Positions 43,653 to 53,024 are shown, numbered from the stretch's first letter. The stretch is 64,000 bases of DNA from Longimicrobiaceae bacterium (GCA_036375715.1 DASVBS010000085.1:60977-124976); one strand, 5' to 3'. A program made the numbers and translations. The notes: generated by a model not told the origin, from the sequence alone.

Positions 43653-46643
43653 ATGCACGCACGATCTACCCAGGTGGAAGCGACGGCCCCTCCGGGCGCC
43701 CGGTTCGTGGCGTCGGCCTCGGATGGCGTCTATTTCCCCGTGGCGGATCGTCGCTGGGCACGGCTGGATGCCAACGACCGGCGCTGGTTCGCGGACGAGG
43801 AATCCGCGCGGGCCGCCGGGTACGATCCGGCGCGGCTCGTTATTGCCGGTCTCGAGGAGTTCGAGATCGTCGCCGAAATCGGGCGCGGCGCGACGGCCAC
43901 GGTCTATCGCGCTCGCGACCGGATCCTCGAGCGCGACGTGGCCATCAAGGTCGTCCACCGCTCCCACCAGGACGACGACGAGACCCTCGCGCGTTGCTTC
44001 CGGGAGGCGCGCGTGGTGGCCCGCCTCGATCACCCCGGCATCGTCTCCCTCTATTCGGTCCGTCGGCTCCCGTCCGGAGGACTCGCCCTGGTCATGGAGT
44101 ACGTGCCAGGGCGGACTCTCCGCGACGTCATCCGTGAGGAGGGGGCGCTGCCGATCGACCGGGTCGACCGCGTCCTGCGCGAAGTCGGCGACGCACTGTC
44201 GGCGGCTCACCGCAAGGGCATCGTCCACCGCGACGTCAAGCCGCAGAACATCTTCCTGCAGGAGACGAATGGCCGCTGCCTGCTCGCGGACTTCGGTATT
44301 GCCATCCCGCTCGGCGAGGCCACCCGCATCACCCACGCGGGGGTGGTGATCGGCACGCCCGCGTACATGTCGCCGGAGCAGTTCGACGGCGATGCGGTCG
44401 ACGGGCGCAGCGACCTTTACAGCCTCGGGCTGGTCGGCTGGGAGATGCTCACCGGGCGCTCTCCCTGGGAAGGCGAGAGCCTGTTCAACATCGTCTACAA
44501 GCAGAAGACCGTCCCGCTGCCACCGGTGGGCAGCGTGCGGCGCGGAGTACCGGCGCGCCTGCGCATCGCCATCGAACGCGCGCTGCGCAAGGACCCCCGG
44601 GAGCGCTGGGACAGCGTCGAGGAGTTCCTCGCCTGCCTGGACGGCAACATCCCCGGGCTCCGCTGGCGCGTTGCCTCCCTCCTCTTCTCCGGCCTCTCCC
44701 GCGAAGATCACCCCGCACCCGACGCACCCCCGGCGTCGATGGAAGCGGATGCCCCCACGGTGCGACTTCCTCGTAGTGGCAGTGCCGCCTTCGCGGCTCG
44801 TGCCGGAGTCCCGGGGGCCTCGCCCCGGCCTGGTGACGACACCGGGCTTCACCCCCCCGGCCAGCAGCTGGGTGCCCGGGTAGATCGCCCGCTGGTTCCC
44901 TCACGGCTCACGGAGGCAACGACGCGGCGTGGAGGAAGGCGACGCTGGGTGATGGTAGGCGGCGCCGCGCTGGCCGCTACCCTCGCGGGCGCCGCGGCCG
45001 TCGGGCTCCGCTGGCAGCTACCGTCCTGGCCAGGTACGCAGGAGCCCCAGCAGGCGGTAGAGAGCGTCGTTGCGCCGCCCATCGCAGCAGCACCCGCGGC
45101 CGCGCAGCCCGCGCTCGAGTTCCTCGGAAGGGGGCTCGATCCGGCAGCCGTCGGGCAACCGGGACTTGATACCGCGGCCATTGGCGCGGGTACGAATGCC
45201 CTTACGATCGACTTGGCGGGCGTCGGTGCAAACACGGCAAGCACGGAGGTTCCGCGGACCAACGGCGGAGTCGAGGGGACGACCGGAGAGGTGGCCAGCG
45301 GCGGTTCAGGAGCTACGATCCTGGTTGCGCCCGCGCCGAATCGAAGCGGGAACGCCGCGGAGGAGGCGTCGGCGGCGAGCGGAGTGACCGAGGCGGAAGT
45401 GCGAGGTGCGGCGGGCGCGTTCGGTGCAGCGGGGCGATCGACCGAGGTAGTGGCCGGCGCGCCCACGGCCGGAACGACTGCCGGTGCGCCGTCAGCCGGC
45501 GCAGCGACCGGGGCGCCGACTGCGGCGCAGCCAAGCGAGGCGCGGAACACGGCGCCGCCGCCGCCCATCCTGCCGCTGGATGATCGGCCCTCGCGCCTGG
45601 CCGCCGGGGGACTCCACAGCTGCGCGATCCTGGGCGGCGGTGCGGTGGCCTGCTGGGGCGGCAACGAGCGCGGCCAGGTGGGGCGCGGAATCGGTGCGCG
45701 CGAGGTGCTTCCCTTTACGGTCGACCTGGCGGCCGCGCCCTACACGATCGTCGCCGGCGGCTTCCACAGCTGCCTACTCGATCGCACCGGGGCCGTCTAT
45801 TGCTGGGGCGACAACCGCCAGGGCCAACTCGGCAGCGCGGCCTCCGTGAGCAGCGGTCCGATCAGGATCGGAGAGCTGCGCTTCTTCTCGCTCGCCGCCG
45901 GGCTCTCGCACACCTGCGGCATCGCGCGCAACCGGGCGGCTTACTGCTGGGGCTCGAACGAACAGGGGCAGCTCGGCGTCGGGTCGACGGATCCTCAGGC
46001 GGGTCCGGTCCGCGTTCGTAGCCCCGAGCCGCTGGTCAGCGTCACGGCCGGATGGACGCACGCCTGTGGGCTATCCGCCCAGGGGCGGGCGTACTGCTGG
46101 GGCGACAATTCGCGCGGGCAGCTCGGCGACGGCACGACCACCCGCAGGACCGCCCCCACCCCGGTATCCGGCTCGCTTCGTTTCCGCTCCATCTCCGCCG
46201 GCAGCGGACACACCTGCGCCCTTTCCCTGGACGGCGAGGCGTACTGCTGGGGCCAGAACGGTGACGGTCGGCTGGGCGATGGTACCACCGGCGACCGCAC
46301 AGTCCCGACCCGAGTCGAGACGAGCCTCCGCTTCGTCGAGGTGAGCGCCGGCGGGCGCCATACCTGTGCCCTGGCCAGCAGCGGTGCCGCCTACTGCTGG
46401 GGCCAGAACGGCTACGGTCAACTGGGAGATGGTACGTCGAACACGCAAACCCACCCCGTCGGGGTGGCCACTGACCTCCGCTTCCAGGCGATCCGCTCGG
46501 GAGGTTCCCACACCTGTGCTCTGGCTGGCGACGGCAACCAGTACTGCTGGGGCTTCAACATCGAGGGGCAACTCGGCGACGGGAGCCTCGCCCACCGCGC
46601 CACGCCGGTACCCGTGAGTCACGGACGGGACGCTTCCGGCTAG
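43653..46643 (+). CDS. Transmembrane Ser/Thr kinase with seven-repeat RCC1 ectodomain
   Basis: A 996-residue protein. Residues 17-63 (FVASASDGVYFPVADRRW, FADEESARAAGYDPA) resemble an Ada-type zinc ribbon that has lost its cysteines. A Hanks kinase domain (about 70-330) has the glycine loop IGRGATATVY, Lys99, catalytic HRDVKPQN (192-199), DFG (213-215) and SPEQ. A juxtamembrane tail precedes the membrane helix (about 432-452). A 190-residue Ala/Gly/Thr-rich stalk then leads to seven RCC1 repeats (about 647-985), each ending in CWGxNxxGQLG and carrying a paired Cys in HTCA-type strands, so probably a disulfide-stabilised propeller outside the cytoplasm. ATG at 43653 is preferred over a TTG at 43614. 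The next two genes follow within 40 bp each. Confidence 0.9.
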   Translation: MHARSTQVEATAPPGARFVASASDGVYFPVADRRWARLDANDRRWFADEESARAAGYDPARLVIAGLEEFEIVAEIGRGATATVYRARDRILERDVAIKVVHRSHQDDDETLARCFREARVVARLDHPGIVSLYSVRRLPSGGLALVMEYVPGRTLRDVIREEGALPIDRVDRVLREVGDALSAAHRKGIVHRDVKPQNIFLQETNGRCLLADFGIAIPLGEATRITHAGVVIGTPAYMSPEQFDGDAVDGRSDLYSLGLVGWEMLTGRSPWEGESLFNIVYKQKTVPLPPVGSVRRGVPARLRIAIERALRKDPRERWDSVEEFLACLDGNIPGLRWRVASLLFSGLSREDHPAPDAPPASMEADAPTVRLPRSGSAAFAARAGVPGASPRPGDDTGLHPPGQQLGARVDRPLVPSRLTEATTRRGGRRRWVMVGGAALAATLAGAAAVGLRWQLPSWPGTQEPQQAVESVVAPPIAAAPAAAQPALEFLGRGLDPAAVGQPGLDTAAIGAGTNALTIDLAGVGANTASTEVPRTNGGVEGTTGEVASGGSGATILVAPAPNRSGNAAEEASAASGVTEAEVRGAAGAFGAAGRSTEVVAGAPTAGTTAGAPSAGAATGAPTAAQPSEARNTAPPPPILPLDDRPSRLAAGGLHSCAILGGGAVACWGGNERGQVGRGIGAREVLPFTVDLAAAPYTIVAGGFHSCLLDRTGAVYCWGDNRQGQLGSAASVSSGPIRIGELRFFSLAAGLSHTCGIARNRAAYCWGSNEQGQLGVGSTDPQAGPVRVRSPEPLVSVTAGWTHACGLSAQGRAYCWGDNSRGQLGDGTTTRRTAPTPVSGSLRFRSISAGSGHTCALSLDGEAYCWGQNGDGRLGDGTTGDRTVPTRVETSLRFVEVSAGGRHTCALASSGAAYCWGQNGYGQLGDGTSNTQTHPVGVATDLRFQAIRSGGSHTCALAGDGNQYCWGFNIEGQLGDGSLAHRATPVPVSHGRDASG

Positions 46644-46680
46644 CTCTCTCGCACTCGCCTCGTCCCCCGACCCTACCGAG

Positions 46681-47874
46681 ATGATCCGCGGCATACGGGA
46701 AGGTACACGCACTGTTTCCCGGCGGGCAGCGCACGCCAGCGTGCTCGTTCTCTCCCTTGCGCTGCCGGCCCTCGCGACGACCGCTAGCGCGCAGAGGCTG
46801 GCGCCGAAACCGCTGCTGGAGGGGGATGCGGTTGCCCAGCCGTGCGCACCCCTCCCACCGCCGTCGCTCATTTCGGCCACGGTGTCTGCGACCGTCGACT
46901 CCCTGCTCGAGGCGGGTACCCGCGCGGCAATCCTGGGCGACAACTACCACGCCGGGGAGCTCCTCCGCGAGGCGGCCGCACTGGACCCCGGCAACCCCCT
47001 CATTGCGTATCGTCTCGGGAGGATCTACGAGGAGCGCGGAGAATCGGATCTGGCAGTCGGGGAGTACTGTCGGTACCTGCAGGTAGCGCCTCAAGGGGCG
47101 GACGCTGCAGAGGTCGATGAGCGAATGCGCCGACTTTCGGCAACCGCAGCCGAGCGTGACCGGGAGGAGTTCGAGGCCGCCGCGAGCAGCGGGTTCCGCG
47201 CCCTCGAGCAGCGGCGCTACCAAGCAGCGGCGGCCGCCTTCACCCGGGCGCTTGCAATGCGGGTAGGTTGGGCAGCCGGCTACTTCAACCGGGCCCTGGC
47301 GCTCGCTGCCCTGCGCGACGACTCGGCGGCGGTCGCCGACCTGCAGACCTATCTCCAGTTGCAACCCGCGGCCGCCGATCGGCTCGCGGTGGAGAGGCAG
47401 ATCGAGCGACTGCGCCAGGGCGACGCCTGGCGGCCGCGCGGTCTTCCCTCCCCGGGCGGAGTGTTCGCGGGCGGCCTCCTCCTTCCGGGCCTGGGGCAGT
47501 TCGTCACCCGCCGGCCGCTGGGAGGCCTGGTGGTGCTCGCCGGGGCGGTCGGAGCGGCCTACTGGGGGATCCGGCAGGAGACTGTAGTCCGCACCGAGAC
47601 CGCGGTCGACCCCTTCGGGAACCCCTATGATTTCCAGGTACGGTCGCTGGAGCGTCCGAACCTGGCCATCGGCCTCGGCGTAGCGGCCGGGGTCGCGCTG
47701 ATGGGCGCGGTCGAGGCGTCCCTCTACGCCCGCCGACAGCGGGAGCCGCCTCCTGACGCTGGGGGACCGCGGGCGACTGCCGCCGCTCGTCCACGGCTCC
47801 GTCTGATTCCCAACCATAATCAGACCGGGCTGGAGCTCGGTCTTCAGGTCCCCCTGCCGCAGGCGCGGCCGTAG
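46681..47874 (+). CDS. Exported TPR protein with C-terminal membrane segments
   Basis: A 397-residue protein. A signal peptide ending ATTASAQ (about residue 38) is followed by tetratricopeptide-like helices (about 75-240; LLREAAALDPGNPLIAYRLG, then AFTRALAMRVGWAAGYFNRALA). Near 260-300 GGLLLPGLGQFVTRRPLGG begins a hydrophobic hairpin, and a further helix lies at about 330. The C-terminus is Arg-rich. The PGLGQ..R.L.G motif is common in membrane proteins paired with TPRs. It sits 37 bp after the kinase and 28 bp before the Ig-repeat lipoprotein, so a three-gene operon is likely. Function unknown; a scaffold at the envelope is a guess. Confidence 0.83.
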   Translation: MIRGIREGTRTVSRRAAHASVLVLSLALPALATTASAQRLAPKPLLEGDAVAQPCAPLPPPSLISATVSATVDSLLEAGTRAAILGDNYHAGELLREAAALDPGNPLIAYRLGRIYEERGESDLAVGEYCRYLQVAPQGADAAEVDERMRRLSATAAERDREEFEAAASSGFRALEQRRYQAAAAAFTRALAMRVGWAAGYFNRALALAALRDDSAAVADLQTYLQLQPAAADRLAVERQIERLRQGDAWRPRGLPSPGGVFAGGLLLPGLGQFVTRRPLGGLVVLAGAVGAAYWGIRQETVVRTETAVDPFGNPYDFQVRSLERPNLAIGLGVAAGVALMGAVEASLYARRQREPPPDAGGPRATAAARPRLRLIPNHNQTGLELGLQVPLPQARP

Positions 47875-47902
47875 CCGGGCACTTCGCACCCCATCTCCTC
47901 CC

Positions 47903-50900
47903 GTGCGGGACACCAGAACGCTGCGATTTGCGGCGGCCCTCTTCGCCACCCTGATCGGCGCCTGCGAGCTCGCCACCGAATCTGGCGACCCGAAGGTCGC
48001 CAGTATCCGGGTCGTCCCTCCCACCGCCACCGTCACCGTCGACGCCAGCGTTCAACTCTCCGCGATGATCGAGGACGACTCGGGGAATCCGCTCGAAGGG
48101 ACCGTCCACTGGGCCAGCGAAGACGAGGCCGTGGCCACCGTGTCGGCGGCGGGGAACGTGACGGGCGTAGCCCCGGGGAGCGTGCGAGTCGCGGCGAGCG
48201 CGGGCGGGATCAGCTCCCTGGCTACCATCCAGGTCGAGCCCAAGCCGGTGGCGACGGTGACGGTTTCGCCGGCCGATGTCACGTTGACGGTGGGCGAAAC
48301 GGAGCAACTGGAAGCCACGCCGCGCGCCGACGACGGGACCGTGTTGACCGACCGAGCCGTCGCGTGGTCGAGCAAGGAGCCGACGATCGTCGAGGTGAAT
48401 GAGGATGGTATAGTGACGGCCATCGCGGCCGGATCGGCGACCGTCACCGCGACCAGCGAGGGAAAGACTGGTAGCGCGACCATCACGGTGAACCCGAAGC
48501 CGGTCGCCACGGTGGAAGTCTCCCCCGCTGGCGTAGCCCTGCTGATCGGCGAGACCCGGCAGTTCCAGGCCCGCGCGCTGGCTAGCGACGGCAGCGTGTT
48601 GACGGGACGCACCGTAGCCTGGTCCAGCTCGGCACCGAGCATCGTCGCGATCTCGGGCACCGGACTGGCCACCGCGCGCGCCGCGGGTACAGCCACCATC
48701 CGCGCCACCATCGAGGGGCGGGTAGGCACCGCCGCGGTCGCGGTCAGTCTCGCGCCGGTGGCTAGCGTAGAGGTCACCCCTTCGTCGGCCACGCTGGAGA
48801 TCGGGAAGACTCAGACGCTGGAGGCAACCACGCGGGCCGCGGACGGAACCATCCTGAACGGCCGTACGGTGGTCTGGACGAGCGACGACGAATCGGTGGC
48901 CACCGTGACCAGCGCCGGCCTTATCCGGGGCGTCGGGGCGGGAGAGGCCACCATCACCGCCACCAGCGAAGGAAAGACCGGCAGTGCAACTGTCACTGTG
49001 GTGCCGAAGCCGGTCGCCACCGTCACCGTCTCACCCGACGAAGCGACGCTCACGGTCGGCGCAACGCAGCAGCTCACTGCCACGCTGCGCGGCGCCGATG
49101 GATCGACCCTTAGCGGGCGTACGGTGACCTGGTCCAGCAGCGACGAGGCCGCCGCCACGGTCGACGGAACCGGCCAGGTCACCGCTGTCACCGCGGGGAA
49201 AGCGACGATCACCGCCCGGAGCGAGGGACGCAGCGGTACGGCAACGATCACGGTGACACCCAAGCCGGTGGCCTCGGTGGAGATCTCACCGTCGGCAGCC
49301 ACCCTGCTGGTCGGCGAAACTCGGCAGTTTGAGGCCCGGGCGCTGGCGAATGACGGCAGCGAGCTGACCGGTCGCGCGGTCACGTGGTCCAGCTCGGCGC
49401 CGAACATCGTCGAGATCTCGAATACAGGGCTTGCCACCGCGCGCGCCGCCGGCACCGCTACCATCCGCGCCACCATCGAGGGTCGGGTCGGCACCGCCGC
49501 GGTGGCGGTGGGGGTGCAGCCGGTCGCCACCGTCGAAGTAACCCCGACGAATGCCGCGCTGGAGGTCGGGCAGACCCGAACCTTCCAGGCGACCACGCGC
49601 GCAGCGAACGGAGCCGTGCTGACGGGGCGCGCCGTTGCCTGGTCCAGCAGCGACGAGACAGTGGCCACGGTCACCAGTGCGGGCCTCGTTCGGGGCGTCG
49701 GACCCGGCGAGGCCACGATTTCCGCCACCAGCGAAGGCAAGCGCGGCACCGCGACCGTCACGGTCAACCCGAAACCGGTCGCTACCGTCTCCGTCTCGCC
49801 GGACGAAGCCACGCTCACGGTCGGCGCCACACAGCAGCTCAACGCCACCCTGCGCGCCGGGGATGGCTCGGTCCTGAACGGGCGCGCGGTCGCCTGGTCG
49901 AGCAGCGACGAAGATGTCGCCACGGTCGACAATAGCGGCCGGGTCACCGCTGTGGCCGCGGGGAAAGCGACCATCACCGCCCGGAGCGAGGGGCGCAGCG
50001 GTACGGCGACGATCACCGTCATCCCCAAGCCGGTAGCGACGGTGGAGGTCTCGCCCGACGGAGCCACCCTGCTGGTCGGCGAGAAGCAGCAGTTCAGGGC
50101 GCGCGCTCTGGCGAGCGACGGCAGCGAGCTGACCGGTCGCCCGGTCACCTGGTCCAGCTCGGACCCGGACATCGTCGAGATCTCGAGTACCGGCCTGGCC
50201 ACCGCGCTGGCCGCCGGCGCCGCCACCATCCGCGCCACCATCGAGGGCCGCGTAGGTACGGCGGGCGTGGCGGTGGGCGTTCCGCCAGTCGCCTCGGTAG
50301 AAGTCGTCCCCACCACGTTCACGCTGGAGGTCGATGAGACGCGGACCCTCGAGGCGATTACGCGTGCGGCGAACGGGTCCGAGCTGACCGGTCGCACCGT
50401 CGTCTGGACCAGCGACGATGAGGCGGTGGCCAGGGTTAGCAGTGAGGGGGTTGTGCGGGCCATGGGACCCGGGGCGACGACGATCACCGCCTCCAGCGAG
50501 GGACGAAACGGGACGGCCACGGTGACGGTGGTGCCGAAGCCGGTCGCGACCGTCTCCATCTCACCGGACGAAGCCACACTGATGGTGGGAGAGACGCGGC
50601 AGCTCAGCGTTACCCTGCGGGCGAGCGACGGGACGGCGCTCAACGGCCGCGCCGTCGCCTGGTCGAGCGACAGCCCCAATGTCGCCAGGGTGAGCGACAC
50701 CGGGCTGGTCACAGCCCTGGGACCCGGCGAGGCGCAGATCACGGCGAGCAGCGAGGGACGCAGCGGCACGGCCACGATCACGGTCGCCCCCAGACCGGTC
50801 GAGTCAGTGGAGGTCTCGCCATCCTCGGCCACGCTCCAGGTCGGGGAGACCTTGCAGTTCACGGCGAGAGCGCTGGCGCAGGATGGCTCGGAGCTGGCCG

Positions 50901-51865
50901 GCCGAGCGGTCACCTGGTCGAGCTCCGCGTCGCAGATTCTCGAGGTCTCCGAGGATGGCCTCGCCACCGCGCACCTTCTCGGCGCCGCTACGGTTCGCGC
51001 CACGATCGAGGGGAAGGTGGGAAATGCCGGGGTGGCGGTCATCCCGAGGTCCGTCGCCAGCGTGGAGATCACCCCGGCTTCGCTCAGTTTGGAAGTCGGG
51101 GACTCAACTCAGCTTGAGGCCACCGCCCTCGATGACAACGGCAGCGAACTCCCCGGTCGAGCGGTGGAGTGGTCCACCAGCGACGAGGCGATCGCGACGG
51201 TAAGCACGAGAGGGTTGGTGCGCGGCGTAGCGTCGGGAGAGGCGACCATCACCGCGACCAGCGAGGGGCGGAGCGGCACGGCTTCGATCACGGTCGCTCC
51301 GCGGCCAGTGGCCACCGTGGCAGTCCGCCCCTCGGCTGACACCCTGTTCGTCGGCGAGAGCGCGTCATTCACTGCCGAGACGCGCGCAGCAAACGGTGAC
51401 CTGCTCACGGGACGTCCCGTTGAATGGTCGAGCAGCGATGAAAGCGTGGCGACCGTCGATGACGGCGTGGTGACCGCCCTCTCGGCCGGCACGACCACCA
51501 TCAACGCCTCCAGCGAGGGACGCAGCGGCACTGCCTCTCTGGGCGTGCTGCTTCCGCCGGCTCGACTGATCATCGTCAGCGGGAATGGTCAGATCGGGCG
51601 AAACAACCAGGCCTTGCCGCAGCCCCTGGTGGTTCAAGCCCTGGACACGAACAACGCCCCGGTTCCGGGGGTGACCGTGCGGTGGGGAGCCGACAACGGG
51701 AGCATTACTCCCACCGAAGCACGTACCGGCAGCGATGGCACTACCTCGGCCGCGTGGACGCTGGGAGCGGGCTCCCCATTGCCTCGGCAAGCGTGGGCAG
51801 AGATCACCGGTCTGCCGCGGGTGGAGTTCACCGTTACATTGGTCCTACCGCTCGGGCAGCAATAG
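47903..51865 (+). CDS. Giant Ig-repeat (BIG2) surface lipoprotein
   Basis: A 1,320-residue protein starting at GTG 47903. The lipobox LIGAC gives a lipidated Cys21. Fourteen BIG2-type Ig domains of about 80-90 residues follow, each opening with a VATVxVSPxxATLxVGE-type strand and closing with SEGRSGTATITV-type strands. The last 105 residues (from about 1215) are a Big_1/invasin-like domain (VVQALDTNNAPVPGVTVRW). Domains 3-14 occur in a fixed order of three subtypes repeated four times. Such proteins form rigid stalks used for adhesion or to project a tip. No enzymatic domain is present. The DNA repeats are similar enough to recombine, so copy number may vary. It is the last gene of the likely kinase-TPR-lipoprotein operon. 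Confidence 0.92.
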   Translation: MRDTRTLRFAAALFATLIGACELATESGDPKVASIRVVPPTATVTVDASVQLSAMIEDDSGNPLEGTVHWASEDEAVATVSAAGNVTGVAPGSVRVAASAGGISSLATIQVEPKPVATVTVSPADVTLTVGETEQLEATPRADDGTVLTDRAVAWSSKEPTIVEVNEDGIVTAIAAGSATVTATSEGKTGSATITVNPKPVATVEVSPAGVALLIGETRQFQARALASDGSVLTGRTVAWSSSAPSIVAISGTGLATARAAGTATIRATIEGRVGTAAVAVSLAPVASVEVTPSSATLEIGKTQTLEATTRAADGTILNGRTVVWTSDDESVATVTSAGLIRGVGAGEATITATSEGKTGSATVTVVPKPVATVTVSPDEATLTVGATQQLTATLRGADGSTLSGRTVTWSSSDEAAATVDGTGQVTAVTAGKATITARSEGRSGTATITVTPKPVASVEISPSAATLLVGETRQFEARALANDGSELTGRAVTWSSSAPNIVEISNTGLATARAAGTATIRATIEGRVGTAAVAVGVQPVATVEVTPTNAALEVGQTRTFQATTRAANGAVLTGRAVAWSSSDETVATVTSAGLVRGVGPGEATISATSEGKRGTATVTVNPKPVATVSVSPDEATLTVGATQQLNATLRAGDGSVLNGRAVAWSSSDEDVATVDNSGRVTAVAAGKATITARSEGRSGTATITVIPKPVATVEVSPDGATLLVGEKQQFRARALASDGSELTGRPVTWSSSDPDIVEISSTGLATALAAGAATIRATIEGRVGTAGVAVGVPPVASVEVVPTTFTLEVDETRTLEAITRAANGSELTGRTVVWTSDDEAVARVSSEGVVRAMGPGATTITASSEGRNGTATVTVVPKPVATVSISPDEATLMVGETRQLSVTLRASDGTALNGRAVAWSSDSPNVARVSDTGLVTALGPGEAQITASSEGRSGTATITVAPRPVESVEVSPSSATLQVGETLQFTARALAQDGSELAGRAVTWSSSASQILEVSEDGLATAHLLGAATVRATIEGKVGNAGVAVIPRSVASVEITPASLSLEVGDSTQLEATALDDNGSELPGRAVEWSTSDEAIATVSTRGLVRGVASGEATITATSEGRSGTASITVAPRPVATVAVRPSADTLFVGESASFTAETRAANGDLLTGRPVEWSSSDESVATVDDGVVTALSAGTTTINASSEGRSGTASLGVLLPPARLIIVSGNGQIGRNNQALPQPLVVQALDTNNAPVPGVTVRWGADNGSITPTEARTGSDGTTSAAWTLGAGSPLPRQAWAEITGLPRVEFTVTLVLPLGQQ
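48494..51550 (+). repeat. Four-fold higher-order repeat (about 765 bp) inside the BIG2 gene
   Basis: Three BIG2 subtypes alternate. A contains RQFEARAL and IRATIEGRVGTAAVAV; B contains TxTLEAxTRA and SAGLVRGVG; C contains QQLxATLR and ITARSEGRSGTATIT. The ABC unit starts at about 48494, 49262, 50027 and 50790, a spacing near 765 bp (255 codons). The fourth copy is the most diverged. Confidence 0.8.
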
Positions 51866-51897
51866 TCCTCATCGAAGCTCACGCTGAGAAAAAATCC

Positions 51898-52734
51898 TCA
51901 CGAGCGCCCGGCCGAGACCTGCCACGCCTCTGCTGCAATCCACCTTCGGACTTTATGGATCGGCCGCCACCGTGGAGGATAGGGTCGATCGCCGCAGACC
52001 CCGCCTCCTTTGGTCAGCCAGGAGACGCCGAAGGCCACCACCGCAATCGCTTCGAACCAGAAGACGTAGCTCGCGCTGCGTTCGGCGGCCTCGCTGAGGA
52101 GAAGCCTGGTGACCGGGATGGCCGCCACGCAGAAGAGCATGACGATGCCGCAGACGCGAAAGATGAAGTTGCGCTGCTCCTTCCACGGGTTCGGCGGAGC
52201 GGCGGGATCGGATCGGGTGAAGAGAAAGAGCGACATCCCCGCCAGCAAGATGAAGAACGCCGCCGAAGCGCCGAAGTGGATCCAGCCCACATAGTCGGGG
52301 TCCGGGGCGTAGGGGCCGGAGAACAGGGTGATGGAGTCCCGCAGCGGGGTCTCTGCTTCGGGAGCCTCGCGAGGCACCTCGGGAGTCGGGAAGAGAGCGA
52401 CGAGGAGCGCGGCCACCCCCGCCAGGTTTGCGACCAGGTTGTCGATCTTCTCGTAGCCCTTGTAGCAGATGAGAAAGACGGCGATGGCGCAGACGGTCCC
52501 TACGAAGACGTCGCGCATACCGGTATGGAAGTAGGCGCTGATCGAGACCTCGATCACCGCGCGATCCGCGGGCGGCAGCCCCTGGCGAGCAAAGCGGTCG
52601 CGCAGGTTCTCCCCGATGACCAGCACGAAGGGTAGAGCCATTCCGATGATGCCGAGCGTCCGCCGCAGGGTTCTGAAATGGATCACCAGGGAGTCGTTCA
52701 CTCCCCGCAAACCGCTTTCGTCGATCAGGTTCAT
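51898..52734 (-). CDS. Multi-pass membrane protein of unknown function
   Basis: A 278-residue protein with about six hydrophobic helices (LGIIGMALPFVLVIGE, VFVGTVCAIAVFLICYKG, LAGVAALLVALFPTP, GWIHFGASAAFFILLAGMSL, CGIVMLFCVAAIPVTRLLL, WFEAIAVVAFGVSWLTKGG). The pattern of short loops, ISAYFHTGMRDVFVGT and an FPT..P stretch resembles DUF998-like membrane proteins, but I am not certain. ATG at 52734 (MNLIDESG) is chosen; one 12 codons upstream is possible. It is convergent with the BIG2 gene across 32 bp. Confidence 0.75.
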   Translation of the reverse strand: MNLIDESGLRGVNDSLVIHFRTLRRTLGIIGMALPFVLVIGENLRDRFARQGLPPADRAVIEVSISAYFHTGMRDVFVGTVCAIAVFLICYKGYEKIDNLVANLAGVAALLVALFPTPEVPREAPEAETPLRDSITLFSGPYAPDPDYVGWIHFGASAAFFILLAGMSLFLFTRSDPAAPPNPWKEQRNFIFRVCGIVMLFCVAAIPVTRLLLSEAAERSASYVFWFEAIAVVAFGVSWLTKGGGVCGDRPYPPRWRPIHKVRRWIAAEAWQVSAGRS

Positions 52735-52863
52735 CGCAGCATTCCACCGTGGCCAGGGTGAGGGACGCACCTGTCCATGACGGGGAAGGATGCCTTCCCC
52801 GCCCTCTGCCCTGACCGGGTCGATGCAATGCTATGGCCGGCAAGAGTCCGAAGAGAAACGAAA

Positions 52864-52894
52864 GCGCCCCGCCGCCTTCCCCGCGGCAGGGCGC
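52864..52894 (-). terminator. Hairpin with T-rich tail downstream of the sigma-like gene
   Basis: GCGCCC-c-GCCGC pairs with GCGGC-a-GGGCGC around a seven-base loop. On the minus strand the hairpin is followed by TTTCGTTTCTCTT, as expected of an intrinsic terminator for the gene ending at 53025. Confidence 0.65.
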
Positions 52895-53000
52895 TCTAGT
52901 GAAGCGGGTATGCCCTGATCACCCCTGGACCGGAACTCGATGCCTCGACACCCGCAGAGCGATAAAACACGCGCGCATGCGCACCGCGTCCCGCCCGCGG

Positions 53001-53020
53001 CTTCTAGCTTCTAGCTTCTA
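53001..53020. repeat. Heptanucleotide array (CTTCTAG)
   Basis: Nearly three exact tandem copies of CTTCTAG next to the stop codon of the sigma-like gene. A unit unrelated to the other heptamers in the window, but of the same length. Confidence 0.75.
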
Positions 53021-53024
53021 TCAA

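Noticed and set aside
48811..51072. A 753-codon open frame antisense to the BIG2 gene
   Set aside because: It is a by-product of GC-rich repeated codons; its translation merely mirrors the repeat, lacks any domain and lies opposite a clear lipoprotein gene.
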